Both the position numbers and the translations under genes were made by a program. From Paulinella micropora (Eukaryota; Cercozoa; Imbricatea; Euglyphida; Paulinellidae), in assembly GCA_019918135.1 (NCBI GenBank), contig WBZZ01001368.1:5001-69000 (forward strand): a DNA stretch of 64,000 nt, written 5' to 3'. Below are positions 20,290 to 32,740 of this stretch, piece by piece. The notes beneath the pieces are model-generated. The model did no database searches. It had not been told where the DNA came from and saw nothing but the letters and a program-made list of their open reading frames with translations. Within the stretch, counting starts at the first letter, position 1, and the number at the start of each line of letters is the position of its first letter.

Positions 20290-23200
20290 ATGGCTAGCCA
20301 AGGTCGGGCGGCTGCCGAGGGGTCCGGCCCCCGGGCACACCCTGGCCATACTAGGCACTGGTCGCCGTTTACGCCTGGTTTGCTCAGCTTTCTCGGTGAC
20401 TCCGACCGCCTGGCTGCTTGCTGCCTTTCCCCTTCCTGGCTAGCCAGGGAGCGAGAGGATGCCGTACGGCAGACCCTGCTCCCCGCGTGCCTACAACGCT
20501 ACAACTGGCTACACGGTTTGCAGGAGCATGACCCCCCCGGCCACGACCGCCTACAGCAACTGCTGTCGGGCCTCGAAGAGTACGTGAGGCAGGTCTACAC
20601 GGGCCCGGCCGCCTGGCGCCCGCGGACAGACAACGAGCGCGCGTGGAAGGCTGCCGCGAGTGTTTTGGCACAGCAGAGGTCGCTGGCTTTCCGTCATTTG
20701 GTAGTGCCCAGGCGACAGGAACTCTGGCCAGACGAAACCACCGCTCAAGCGGCCGCGCGCTATTGGCGGGCCGCGGCCGACGCCGTCGAGCGGTTTGCGC
20801 CCGGGCCCGGACCGGACGGGTCCACCGACCTAACGCTAACCCTCGCCCCGCCCGGCCACGACGCGGCCGGCGGCGACGCCGCACTGACGCCGCAGTGGGG
20901 CGTCGTCACGCTGACGCCGCAGAGCGCGCTGTGCTTTCCGTTCCGACCCGAGGGGGGGATGCCAGGACGACGCAGGCTTACTTCGCTGCACCTGCACGGC
21001 TTCCCCTTGGCCTTCCGCGAAGAAGGGGGGGTAGGGGGTACCTTCCGGCTCGCGCATCAGCACGTGCTGCGGAGGCTGCGCCTGTCGCAGCTGGAGTTGT
21101 GCCCCCCGGACGAGAGGGGGGCGCTGGAATTCCATAACTGCCGCTCGCTGGAGGAGCTCGTGTTTTCGCGGCAGGCTCCGGAGGCAGGGACGGATCCCGC
21201 CCGCGTGGCACTCACCTTTGACGGGTGCAACAGCCTCCACACCCTCGATACCTCCACCGGCGGCAGCGGCCCGCAGCCCGTGTCCGTGATGCTGAAACGG
21301 CAGGGCGGACAGCTGTTGCTCAGGCCCGGCGCCGGAGACCTGGAGCTGACTGCGTGGTGGTCCTGTACGTTAGAGGAACTGGTCTTGCACGGGCCGCCGG
21401 TAGGGGACAGGGCCCAACTTACACTCCAGAGGCAGGCCAGCCTCGCCCGCTTGGTCTGGGGCGGGCTGCAAGAGGCAACCGGTGATGTCAGCGCTATCGT
21501 TACTCTCAGTGAGGTCCTGAGCCTGCTGTCGTGGCCGGACCTCCGGGCGGCGAGAGGCTCCTTCTCGCTAAAAGCGGACCTTCCTGCCAAGGACGGGGGT
21601 TTTGAAGAGGTTTACCTGCCCGGTATGAGGCCTCCCGAATCGTACAAGGTTGAGCTGCCCGCACTGGAGACGTGTGAAAAGGACCTGAGGCTGAGACTTG
21701 AGGGCTGCCAGTACTTGCGGACGTTCGAACTACCCCAGCTGTGGCAGGTGGGCCAGGACCTAATCCTGACACTCAGCCACTGCTTCGACCTCCAGGCCTT
21801 CGGGCTGCCCAAGCTGGCCTCCGTCGGTGGACGCCTGGGGCTAACACTAGATACAGCACGCAGTGGGGCCGGCGGTGGTGGCGTGTTGGCCGCCGTAGTT
21901 TTGGAAGCACTCCGCGCATGTGGCTCAGTCTCCCTGTACATCCGCCGGGCCAGGGAATTGACCAACCTTGGACTGCCGAGCTCTACCAGGCGGGCAACGT
22001 CGACATACGGTTAGAGCAATGCAGGCGCTTGCCCACGGTGTCTCTGCCAGCGCTCTGCCGCGCAAACAGTGTCCAGATAACTCTTACAGATTGCAAGGGC
22101 TTCAGCAAGGTGTCCCTGCCACTGCTAGCGCTGCCGGCAATGGAAGAGCAGAACGCTTACCCCGCCATCACAGTCACGGCCTCAGGATGCGCCGGCCTCG
22201 AGGGGTTGGAAGCGCCCGTGCTACAGATTGCCAAGCTGATCAAGATCGAGATAGGCGGCGTCGCCTTGCCGTCGGTGGACCTGTCCAGCCTGCGTGAATG
22301 CAAAGAGACGCTGACCCTGACGTACGTAGGTCCTGCGCAGAGGCAGCAGGACGGCTTCTCCCCTCCAGCGGCCAGGCTGGCACTCGATAACTTGTCACGG
22401 GTGGGGAGGCTGGCGAAGTTCGACTTTGAACATGATCACTGCCTCGAGGAGCTCCGCTGGCCCAGTCTGACTGCGGTGGCCAGGCTCGACGTTGGGTGTA
22501 CAGATTGTGGCCAGCTGCACCGAGTCAGTCTGCCAGCCCTGGTGGCAGGCCAGACGAGTCTCGCTCTGGACTTCCTGCAGTGTCCACAGCTAGCCGAGCT
22601 GCAGGTACCGCTGTTGGAGACGGCCGCGAGCAATACATACATCAGGCTGTGGAACTGCGACGCTGTTACTGAACTCTGCTTCCCAGGGCTGGTTGGCCAG
22701 CAGCGACCGCCCGCTGAAGGCCACCATGCCGAAGACATAGACCATCGGTTCGTCCTCAATATCGGCGAGTGCAAGGGACTAAAGGAGCTGGTTTTACCAC
22801 GTCTGCAGACAGCGAACCCCGACCTGTGTGTCTCCGTCAGTGATTGCCAGAGGCTCATGGACTCCAAACTGCCTAGTCTGACATTCTGCCCCAGGGTCCA
22901 ATTCGTCTTTCAGGGGTGCCCAAGCTTACAAAGCTTTAGCGCGCCCCCGCTGTCCCGCCGCGGTGCAGCAGCGACCCTGCTGCTCGAGTTCAGCGACTGT
23001 GCCACGTTCCGCGACCTCGCCCTGCCGGAGGGGCTAGCCGCAGGCACGTTCGAACTCAGTCTCACGAAGTGCCCCAAGCTCCAAAAAGTGGAGCTGCCGC
23101 CTGGCCTGGCCTGCCGTGTCGTAGATATTACAGTGAAAAAGTGTGAGTCGTTCCAGAGCCTCAGCGTCCCTGGCGCTTGGGAAGAGGGCGAGGTCCTGAG

Positions 23201-23549
23201 GCTACTGTTCCAGGATTCTGCAACGTTCGGAAGCCACGTTTTACCCCCAGGGGCGGGGGTCCAAGACATCATGCTCGTGGTCGAGGACTGCACACAAGTG
23301 AAGGAGCTCATTCTACCTCACTGGCCGACCTGCGAATCGCTCACGCTCCGAATCGAGCGCTGTACTTCTCTCCGGAGCATACGCCTCCCCGTTCGCGAGC
23401 AGGGACCGCAGTTGCGAATGTCGCTGATTCTGCAAGAATGCCCCCAACGGTGCTGGAGAACGAGCCGAGTACTTATGAGTGGAAGATGGTGGAGGGCTGT
23501 GCCCTACCCCCTGACTAGACGTTACAGCACGCAGACTGGCAGAGCTTAG
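20290..23549 (+). pseudogene. Large LRR protein gene (about 1,080 codons, interrupted)
   Basis: Starts at the ATG at 20290 with an F-box-like N-terminus (LSFLGDSDRLAACCLSPSWLAREREDAV), then a long run of irregular LRR-like units of the form 'v.l..C..L..l.LP.l', for example LEFHNCRSLEELVF, LEGCQYLRTFELPQLW, LNIGECKGLKELVLPRLQ and LSLTKCPKLQKVELPPGL. The unit style is close to the LRR gene at 2.2-4.1 kb, making them likely paralogues. About one break divides two long open halves. A short AT-rich stretch with AATAAAAG just upstream (about 20262) may be its promoter or the preceding gene's 3' end. Confidence 0.7.
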
Positions 23550-23743
23550 CCCCGGTCCGCTGCCTGTCTGGTACAGGACGCTCTCCAGCCCACGGTTACG
23601 GACTGTCGCAGGCTCCAGGGGGGCACAGGCTTCCTCGTCGATGGGTGCAGCCTCGGGGGTCGCGCTGGTTCTGCGAGCACTACTGAACGATCTATCCGTG
23701 GATGAGTCCAAGCGGATCGACACGTTTTTATTAAAAAGAGCGG

Positions 23744-24243
23744 GTGAGCGACGCCCCTGCCAAACAAGCCGCCTCGCAGGCGAAAGCCGTTCGGGGCTGC
23801 AGCGATTGGCCAGCATTTCTGAGCGTACACACTGAACCGAGAAGTGTGACAACACGCACGTTGTCTGTCGCGAGACACTGGAGTAACAAACAGCGCAGGG
23901 AAAGAGGGAAAAAGGGCTTCTGCTGCCAGAGAGTGCAATGCAAAAACCGGGTCCCATCGCCTTGGGCCTAGCCCAGGGAGGGGGCACGAGGGGGGGGGGG
24001 GGGGGTTCGGCCCTCCCCCCCCCCGCCAGGCGCGTGCCCGCCGCCCGGGGAGAGTATCCCGGACGTGCAGAGGAGGTGGGGGGCAGTGGGGTTTTTCTCG
24101 CCGGCCCCCTTCTTCCCCAGCGCGAGCAGGAAGCACGAGGAGGGGGGGGGGGCAGATCTGCTTCTGCCGCCTAGGCCACCGGCCCCCACGGCGTGCCGGC
24201 GTGTGTGCCTGCGGTCGGGCCGGCCGCGGGCTCCGGCGCGGTT
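23744..24243 (-). pseudogene. Duplicated scrap: RPB2 3' end plus LRR gene 5' end
   Basis: 24168-24243 matches the last codons and stop region of RPB2 at 25641-25715 (shared ggccgcgggctccggcg). The poly-G spacer at about 23977-24044 matches 25477-25540. 23790-23905 matches the start of the LRR gene at 25286-25410, including ACGCACGTTGTCTGTCGC. A segment of several hundred bases was therefore duplicated in tandem, leaving a truncated second LRR start. Confidence 0.65.
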
Positions 24244-24246
24244 CAT

Positions 24247-25379
24247 TTATCCTGACAGCTGCGTGGCCAACGCGCCGTCAGTATCTAGCGTGTTATAGTC
24301 TAGAACTTCGTCTAGCGGCAAGACGTCTGATACGCAACAGCTGAGGTGAGGCTTGGCTTGTCGGAGCCGCTCCACGGTGGCTACCGGAATAGCTGCGCAT
24401 TGTACCAGGTACAGCACGCGCAGGGAGCTAGCAGCACATGCTTGCAGTAGCTCGTCGTAGGTCACGCTCTCCCGCGTGACGAGGAGCAGTTGCCGGAGCC
24501 GGGGCAGCGACGCCACGTACCGCAGGTTGGCCGCTGCCACGTGGCCCAGCGTCAGGACGCGGAGGTCGCGGAGGCTGGGCAGGAAGCTGAGGCTGGCGTT
24601 GGCGGCTAGCAGGCACGAGTTCAGTTCGAGCCTCCGGAGTCGGCTGAGCGCGCGCAGGCGGCCGAGCCCCGTGGCGGTCAGCGGCCCACAAGAGTTGAGG
24701 TCGAGGCGAGTGAGTGACCGGAACTGTGCCAGCGCGGCCAACGCGCCATCCGTCTGGTGCGGGATGTCTGCTAGCGCTAGTTCAGAAACTGTGGTCGGCG
24801 CCTGCAATTGGCGTAGCGCACTGGCAACGTCCTCGTCAGCTGACGTGGCGCAGATGGTAAGCTTGTGAACAGATGCCACTGCCGACAACAGCGGAGCTAG
24901 GGCCGGCTCGTGCTCGTTTAATTCATCGCCGTAGCAACGGAGATTACGTACGTGAATATGGCGCAACAGAGCTGTGCTGGCCTCGATCTCGCCTGGGCCG
25001 CAAAGAACAGATATTTTCCTCGGGGTTTCCAAACATAGGCCTCGAAAAACAGTAAATATTCTTCGGTCAGTAAGTCTATGGAATTTAACTCTGGTGGCTT
25101 AAAGCCCGTCCAGAAAGACGGCCGCTTGCCCAGAGCCGAGAGTTGTTTGCAGGTAGATACTAGGCTAACCAGCCGGTCCTCGCCTAAGTATGCCCTAGCC
25201 AAGGGCCACAGGCAGTCGGGCAGCGCCAGCAACAAACACGAGGGCGGCGGAATTGAGGCTAGGCACTGGCGCCCTGCTAAGCGCCGGCGTTTGGGGCTGC
25301 GGCGGTTAGCCAGCATTTGCTGAGCGTACACGCTAAAACGAGAAGTGCGGCAACACGCACGTTGTCTGTCGCAGGACAC
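24247..25379 (-). pseudogene. F-box-like/LRR protein gene (interrupted)
   Basis: The minus strand encodes an N-terminal F-box-like segment (ALPDCLWPLARAYL, then LVSLVSTCKQLSAL) and an LRR part of about 260 residues with units such as LTRLDLNSCGPLTATGLGRL, LRRLELNSCLL and LRDLRVLTLGHV, the AMN1/RNI type. About one break between the two parts. It lies directly downstream of RPB2 on the same strand and is bracketed by the duplicated RPB2-end sequence. It is the fourth LRR gene of the viral segment. Confidence 0.65.
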
Positions 25380-25641
25380 TAGAGTAATAACAGACAGCGC
25401 AGGGGAGAAAGAGAGGGAGGGGGCGAGGGGGGTCCAGCAGGCGCAGTGTTTCTATTCCATTCCCGTCGTCTCAGGCTTGGCACGGGGGACGCAGGGGGGG
25501 GGGGGGGGTGCCCGCCCCCGCCAGGCGCGTGCCAGCGGCCCCCCCTTCCCGAGGGTAGCCAGGGCGGGTGAGAGGAGGAGTGGAAGAAGGGGGGCGGGCC
25601 AGGCAGGTGGAGAGGGGGGAGGTGGCCCTGCCCCCCGCCGC

Positions 25642-28600
25642 CTAGCCTGCCGGCCCCCGCGGCGTGTCGGCGGGCGGGCCGGCGGGCACGCCGGCCGCGG
25701 GCTCCGGCGTGGCGCGGTACAGCAGGCCCGCCGCGTCCAGCGTGTGCGCGGCCTTGAGCAGCACAAAGGTGTGCGAGTCCGGGGTCAGGCCGGGTTGCTG
25801 CCCCGGCGGCACGGCTGCGCACGAACGCGTGAGGCACACGCCTGGCCGGACTGGTCCCGGAAGCCGAAGCGCCGGCAGCGGTTGCAGACGACGTCGAGGC
25901 GGCCGTCCGAGGTGCGCAGCACTTGCTTGAGCACCGAGCGCGACGCGCCCCCCTGGACCAGGGCGTCCACCAACATGTTGTCGCACTTGCTCGCCCCGTT
26001 CGTGCGCGTCGACTTGGTGCCCTGGTGCGTCAAGGGGTCCGTGGGCCCGCGGTGCCTGGACTTGAACTGGCACTCGCTGGTCTTCTCTTGCTTGTTGTAG
26101 TACTGCAGGCCGACCATGGTCGCGTTGTCGGCGCCGTCCTGTTCCATGCACGCCGGGTTGTACAGGCGCTGGCCTGACAGCAGGTGCAGCTCGCGCAGGT
26201 AGGCCTGCCACGGCCGCAGCGAGTCCAGGTAGTCCTGCCGGGTGCGGCCCAGCGGGCCCGGCCACCCGGCGCCCGGGGGCCCGGGGTCGGCGAGCGGCAC
26301 CAGCGCGCGGAACCAGCCCGCCTCGGCCGGGTGCCAGCCGTGGCGCCCGAGCGGGGTGAGGGCCAGCGCGCGCTCGGCCGGCCCGGGCGGCTGGGGGGCG
26401 GGCTCGCCCAGCGTGTGCGCGAGCCAGGCCTCCTCGCTCCGCACCCACGCCGCCAGGGCTAGCGGCGACTGGCAGCGGCCGTCGGGGGAGTGGAAGTGTG
26501 CGCGCTGGGGGTCGGCCGGGCACGCCCGGCGCGCGTCCGCGGGGCCCGCCAGGTCGGACGCCTCGGTGGCCAGGCGCAGGACCTTGCACAGGGCCGCGAG
26601 GGCCGGCCCGGCCGTAGCGCCCGCCAGGCGCAGCCAGTGCTGGACGCAGCGCCGGAACAGCTGGGGCGGGTCGGAGCGCACCGAGGCCTCCAGCACCCAC
26701 CAGAACTCGGCCCGCCACAGCGCCTGCCGGGGCCGGCCCTCGAGGGCCGTGTGGCGCAGCGTCTCCTGCGCCCAGGGCCAGACGTCGGCGACGGAGCCGC
26801 CGGTGACCGGGTGCCGGAGCTCGCGGCCGTGCCGCAGCACGAGCAGCGAGTGCAGCCCCGTCACGGCGTCGCTCACGGTCTTGCGGAACAGCTGCGCCGG
26901 GTTGACGAGCAGCTCCTGCCTCTCCCCGGTCGGCAGGTACGGCATGTCGTAGTCGTGCAGCGCGGCGCACACGGTGCTCTTCTGGCCCGACGCATTCGAG
27001 ATCTTGTCCCCGTACTGCAGGGGCGCCGCCCGCACCGTGGCGACCCGCACCACCGCCGCGCGCCCGGCCGTGCCGCTGCCGCCGCTGCCGCTGCCGCCGC
27101 CGCCGCCGCTGCCGCCGCTGCTGCCGCGCAGCCCCGCCCAGTCGGCCGGGCCCGGGTCGAGCCAGCAGCGGCCCTCGGCGTCCAGGGCGCACACGCTCGT
27201 CTCCGCCACCCGGCCGTCCAGGGCCGCGGTCGTCTGCTGCAGCACGCCCTCCTGGTCCGGCGCGGCCGCGCGCACGGCGCCCCAGCGCAGGGCGTCGAGC
27301 ACGGGGCCCCCGCGGTCGCAGGACAGCGAGCGCAGGAGGGGGTCCCCGCGGACCACGGCCGAGCCCGGGGCCGGCAGCCCCGGCTGCCCGTCGGCCAGCG
27401 AGAGCAGGTAGCCCTGCGGGCCCTGGTGGAACTGCGGGCGGCCCGCGCGCGCCGCGTGGCCGAACCGGCGCAGCAGGCGCTCCTGCTCCAGCCGGCGCGC
27501 CGTGAGCGCAAAGGCCGCGTCCCATGACGGGTCCGCCGCCGGCTCGGCTGCGGCGGCGGCCCGCCGGCGGCCGACTGGCTCAGCGCCAGGCCGCGCGGTT
27601 CGCTGGCGCTGAGCCAGTCGGCCAGCCGGGCCAGGTCGTCCCCTGCCTCCAGGAACATCTTTTGCTGGTAGCCCCGGTGCTCGACGTGCGTGAGCAGGCC
27701 CTCGTCCAGCGCCCCCCGCAGCCACACGGTGCCGTCGTCCTGGTTGTGGCTGAAGCCGCGGTACGCCAGCAGCACGTTGAGCCCGCTGGGCTGCAGCCCG
27801 ACCGTGAGGGCCGAGGGGGGTGACTCCAACAGCGGGCGCTCGCTCTGCACCAGGTGCTTGGCGGTGCTGCCGCCCACGAAGCGGCCCGGCAGCCACTGCG
27901 CGATGGCCTGGTTGTGCAGGCTGGCCGCGTACACGAGCCGGGTCCCCGTCACGTGCTCGTGGTACAGCGTCAGCGCGCCCGAGAAGCCCAGGTGCGGGAT
28001 CGGCAGCAGCTCCACGTAGTCGGGCCGCGCCGCCCCCGCGCCCGCCAGCGCGAGCCGGTGGAGCTTGGCCAGGCTCTCGCAGCCCCACGCCACGGCCGCC
28101 TCCTGCGTCGTGAGCCAGAAGATCCCCCCCGCCCGCAGCAGGGCGTGCCACGCCCCCCCCGCCTCCGGCCACGCGCCGCCGGCGCTATTGGTCAGCCCGT
28201 GCCGGTCCCACAGCCCCGCGGCCGCGCCCGCCCGGCCCGCGAGCGTGCGCAGCCGGCCCCGGGCCCATCCCGCGCGCACCGAGCGAGGCAGGGGCACCCG
28301 CCCCCCGGCCAGCACGGGCAGGACGGGCGCCGCCAGCCGCCCGGCGTGGACGTAGACGCACAGCCGGCCCTCGGCCTCGTCCAGCACGGTGCCCAGGAAT
28401 CGCAGCGGGGCGGCCGGGCCCGTGTCCGTGGCGTGCAGGCCCCGCTTGAGGAGGCGGAGGCGGGCCTGCAGCTGGCGGGCGGCGTCCAGGCCAGGCAGGA
28501 AGCCCAGCACGCGCCCGAAGCACTCGAGCGCCGGGCCGCCGCCGCCCCCGCCGCCCGCGGTGCCGGTGCCGCCGCCGGCGGCGGCGGGCTCGCACGCCAG

Positions 28601-30552
28601 CAGCAACCAGTCCTCCAGCGCCCGCCGCCAGTCCGGGGGCAGCTCGGGCGTCACGAGCGTGCACTGCGCCGCGCGCTTGTCGTAGCCCGAGCGCTCCGAC
28701 TTGCTGGTGGTGGTCGGGCACAGGAAGCCGGGGTGCGACATGTCGAACCGCTGGTCGCTGGTCGTGCCGTGCCCCGGCCGCACCATCTGGCAGACCCGCC
28801 GGCTCAGGCACCACTTCTTGACGAGGTTCTTGCCGCGCATGTTCTGCAGCACGCGGCGCAGGGGCTCCTGGCTGTTGGCCAGCGGCCGGTCGCGCGGCGA
28901 CGCAAAACTCGCGGAACACGGACGACGCGTACGCCGCGTCCAGGAGGCTGTCGTAGCGGGCGCACACCACCAGCCCCCCCCCACGACGACAGGCGGGCGT
29001 GCAGCAGCGTGCGCACGGCGCTCAGGGCCCGCTGCAGGTTGTGGCGGTACAGCGCCGCCAGCGTCAGCACGCCGCGGTTCTGCAGCGCGTGCGGGTCCGA
29101 CAGCCCGCGGGTGCCCTTGTAGCCCGAGCACAGCGCCCCGGGCAGCCCCACCTCGCCGCGGCACAGCAGCCGCGCGGCGCCCGCGTGCGCCGGCTGCCGG
29201 GCCGCGCGCCGCAGGCACTCGGCCAGCCAGCACGCGGGGGTGCCCGTCACGTGCACCAGGAGCCGATTGCGCAGCCACCAGCGCCCCTGCTCCTCCAGCT
29301 CGTCCGCCCGCAGCCCCTTGGCCCGCGTGCACCAGAGCTGGCCCAGGCGGAACAGCGCCTGCCCCCGCGTGCGCACGCCCTCGTTGTACTGCCAGGACCG
29401 CTGCAGCAGCTCCGCGTACAAGTCACGCTCCGCGGGCGCGTCCGCCCGGCAGGCCAGGGCCAGCAGCTGGCCCAGGCTCTGGCAGCCCAGCGCGCGCCAC
29501 AGGATGAGCATAGGCAGGTCGCACGGCTGCCCCAGGTACACGCGCATGCTCAGCACCACTTGGCCGGAATCGAACTTGGCCTGCTCGCGCGCCGCCCGCC
29601 CCAGCTCCGCCGCCGGCAGGGCGCCCCGGACGACGCGGGCCGAGCGCACGGCCCGGCAGGCCTGGTCCAGGGCCTCCAGCGTGTCCCGCAGCGCGGCGTT
29701 CTGGGTGTTCCCGTAGCCCGGCCGCAGGGTGTCGTCCTCGTCCGGGCCGCCGGCCGCCGGGCCGGGGTACAGCAGCACCCGGCGCACGCGCCGCGACCCG
29801 ATCGCCGACTGCTCCTGGTTCTGCATGTTGTCCCGGTGGTAGTTGGCCGGCCCCTCGTCGTCGTCCGGCTCGTCCTCGTCCGCGCCGGGGCCCGCCTGCT
29901 CCGCCCCGGCCTCCGCCGGCGCCAGCGGCGCGTCGGCCCCGTCCGCCGCCGGCAGCCGCTCGACCTCGGCCGACCGCCCCGTCCCCCACTGGACCTCGCG
30001 GCGGCGCGTGCCGCCGGGCGTACTGCCGGTGGCGGTCAGGCGGTAGGTCTCGTGCGTGGCGGCCACCCCCGCGTGGCTAGTGAGCACGGTCCGGGTCAGG
30101 GTGGTGTCCGGCGCCCGCCCGCTGGTCTGGTTCAAGCGCTTGTCCCACTGGCGCAGCAGCACCTGGTCGTGGGGGGGGACCTCGCGCCCCTCCAGGGCCC
30201 AGGCCACGCCCTCGATCAGCACGAACGGCACTAGGTTCCCGATCTCCTGCCCGTCCCAGGTCCGGCGCAGGTGGGTGGCGTGCGTCCTGAACCAGGCGTC
30301 CGCCAGCCCGGGCGTGCGCAGCTGCGTCGGGGGCGGCAGGTTCACGGGCCAGGGCAGGCTCAGCAGCACGTGCCGACCGGCGGGGGGCAGCTGCACCCCG
30401 GGGCAGGGCTCGTCGTGCTCGTACAAGGACCACGCGCTCTGGACCCACAGCTTGGCGCACCAGGTCCCCGCCCGGTGGCACAGGTCCTCGAAGCGGTCCC
30501 GCGGGTCTTCGAACGAATCGAACCGTAGTTGCAGCTTCAGCACGAACCTCGC
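25642..30552 (-). pseudogene. RNA polymerase second-largest subunit (RPB2-like), broken viral copy
   Basis: Nearly full-length RPB2, the subunit forming the protrusion, wall and hybrid-binding parts of RNA polymerase. In order: LQLRFDSFEDPRDRFEDL (N-terminus); a disordered acidic stretch; QVVLSMRVYLGQPCDLPML; fork region VCQMVRPGHGTTSDQRFD followed by SHPGFLCPTTTSKSE; YEHVTGTRLVYAASLHNQA; the active-site loop FSHNQDDGTV (cellular GYNQEDS); the hybrid-binding YGDKISNASGQKSTV; LYNPACMEQDGADN; and the C-terminal clamp with GTKSTRTNGASKCDN and a CNRC zinc half. A long His/Trp-rich insertion before LYNPA is shared with the second copy at 44.4-46.5 kb. The 5' end stops at the transposon edge with no start codon. 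Roughly three breaks. Confidence 0.9.
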
Positions 30553-31330
30553 GCCTCAGACACCGCGGTGCTTGCTTTACTAGGGGAGTCCCATTGGGGT
30601 ATTTAGCCAGGTTCAATCGATAACCCAGCCTCTCCCTACGCTTGAGTGTTCACCGCTAACCTAGAGAGATGCTCCTCTCTGGAAAGCGTGAGCAGCGGCC
30701 GGCCCCGGCGCCGCTTTGGTATCGGCGGTTCAGAAGACTCGCTTTCTCGATCTTCAAAAACCTCCTCCTTGCCAACAATCGCAACACCTTGACATGCGTA
30801 CAAAGCGTCTTCCGCCATGGTGATTGTGCCTTGTTTATACCTTGCAAGCAGGCCCCTGAGAATCACCCCTTCCAGACAAGCCTCAACCAACTCTTCTGGG
30901 CAGCTTGCGCACTGTTTGTCCCATCACCCGCTCGGACCGGAAGGTCCAGTAAATGAAGACAGGTCCAAACATTTGGCAACTTTCGATAATATGCCGAATG
31001 CGATGGAACTGCAAAGGGGCAGCGATTGGAGGAAGAAGCTGTCGATGCACAGCTTGGAAGCGTCTCTCCAGGTTTGCCAGTGTCTTGATGACGGAATCAG
31101 TGATAACGGGAGAGGCGAGCAGTCTGAAAATTGCACACAAGAGAACAACGTACTCCTTGTGTGCGCCTGTGACCAGCCCGTTGAATATCCACTCCCCGCA
31201 CTGTGAAGCCAAAATGTACCTAAGCATATATCAAGACAAAGAAATATTTCCGGGCTGAGCTCAATAATCACCTGCCAGCAGCAATACTCTGGCAAGCGAA
31301 CATTGGGCACAAGTAACGCAGCAGCCTCTC

Positions 31331-31485
31331 GTACATTTAGAAATATTTCCAGTGCCTCGAAATATTTCCAGCCACTGGAAATATTTCCAGTGCCCGGGAA
31401 ATATTTCCAGTCACTAGAAATATCTCCAGCACCCGGAAATATTTCCAGCTACTGGAAATATTTCCAGGAATCGGAGGAATTTCCT
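31331..31485. repeat. Palindrome array 1 (CTGGAAATATTTCCAG)
   Basis: About eight copies of the 16-bp palindrome or close variants separated by 3-5 bp. It lies between the transposase exons that end near 31.515 kb (donor GTATATG) and resume near 31.31 kb. Confidence 0.9.
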
Positions 31486-32394
31486 GTACATCTGAATATA
31501 CAATGTAAGTCATACATATACCACTTTTCACCAGTCAGATCGTTGGGGTTTCTGCAAGGAGCAGCGTTGGTTGTTCGTCCTGTTGCAGCGCAGAACGCAA
31601 GCCAGCGCTGGTCCAGGATGCGCTGCTTCTCCTGAGTAACATCACCCCCCATTCCTGCACCTTGCGAAGCCACTCTTCCCATTTCTTCCCTTTTTCAGGT
31701 CTCTCAACCTTTTTTTTCCCCATGAGCAGTGCAAAGAGATGCCTCTTGATACACCCTTCCACCAGGTGCAACGCGTCTTCCACTGCTTGTTTAATGCAGT
31801 CCTCCTGCAGGTGCGCAAAAATAGGCACATCTTGGAACCCCTTGTACTGTCCTTCTGCGCTGATAGCAGCGTTACGGCCGTACCGGATGGCGTTTTCATG
31901 CGTTTTCCGGCCGCTCCCTCTGGGTGTCGCCAGTCATAGAAGTCCCCTACTTTGACCGCCCTCATTTCACACTTTGTACAGCCCTCGTAGCCTAGCTGGT
32001 TGTGACAGAGCAACTGCACATGCGCAATATAATCGGCAGCCACAAAAAAAAGGTTGAACCTGTTTGTTTGCAGGTCCGCAATAAGTGGCTTCAACCAGGG
32101 CTTCACGTACGCGTGGCTTGCTAGGCCCTGGTATAATGTCACTAAAAAACGTGAAGCGCGAGTCGGAACGTAAGAAAAAGGGCAGGTTAAGTATTTCCAG
32201 CGTTACTAGTTGAACACTGTACATCGTATTCACCGTGCGAAAACGCGGTATTCCATCGAAGAAGAGCGCCAGGGTCAGGACGTTGGGGTCGCAAATGTAC
32301 TTCTTCCACGCAGGGCTACCCCGTAGCTCCGTGGGGATGTACAAGCGTACAGGCATGCCTGTTGACTTGCTCACCGGGATGTAACGTTGAACAT

Positions 32395-32740
32395 CTATGT
32401 CAGCCATGCACTGTTGTCATGAACCTTGAAGTATTTCCAGGGGCTGGAAATATTTTCAGTCATTAAAAATAGTTCCAGTGGCTGGAAATGTTTCCAGTGT
32501 CTGGAAATATTTCCATTCATTAGAAATCTTTCCAATTGCTGGAAATATTTCCAGCCACTGGAAAGATTTCTAATGAATGGAAATATTTCCAGACACTGGA
32601 AACATTTCCAGCCACTGGAAATATTTCTAATGACTGGAAATATTTCTAACCACTGGAAATATTCTAGAGACTGGAAACATTTCCAGCTACTGGAAATATT
32701 TCCAGTGGTTGGAAACATTTCCAGACAAGTTGCTGCTTAC
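32395..32740 (-). other. Intron of the transposase gene filled by a palindrome array
   Basis: Donor CCCG|GTAAGC at 32740 and acceptor GACATAG|AT at 32395 join two coding blocks in frame (…LAYP to DVQRYIPV…). Almost the whole 346 bp is made of the CTGGAAATATTTCCAG array. Confidence 0.7.
32424..32732. repeat. Palindrome array 2
   Basis: The longest clean array: tandem 19-bp period CTGGAAATATTTCCAG plus TGG or CCA, with variants. Copies are arranged so that the array as a whole is also near-palindromic around 32.54 kb. It is contained in the intron 32395-32740. Confidence 0.92.

Noticed and set aside
26490-30234. Long plus-strand ORFs opposite RPB2
   Set aside because: Same reason: shadow frames of a recognised gene in very GC-rich sequence.
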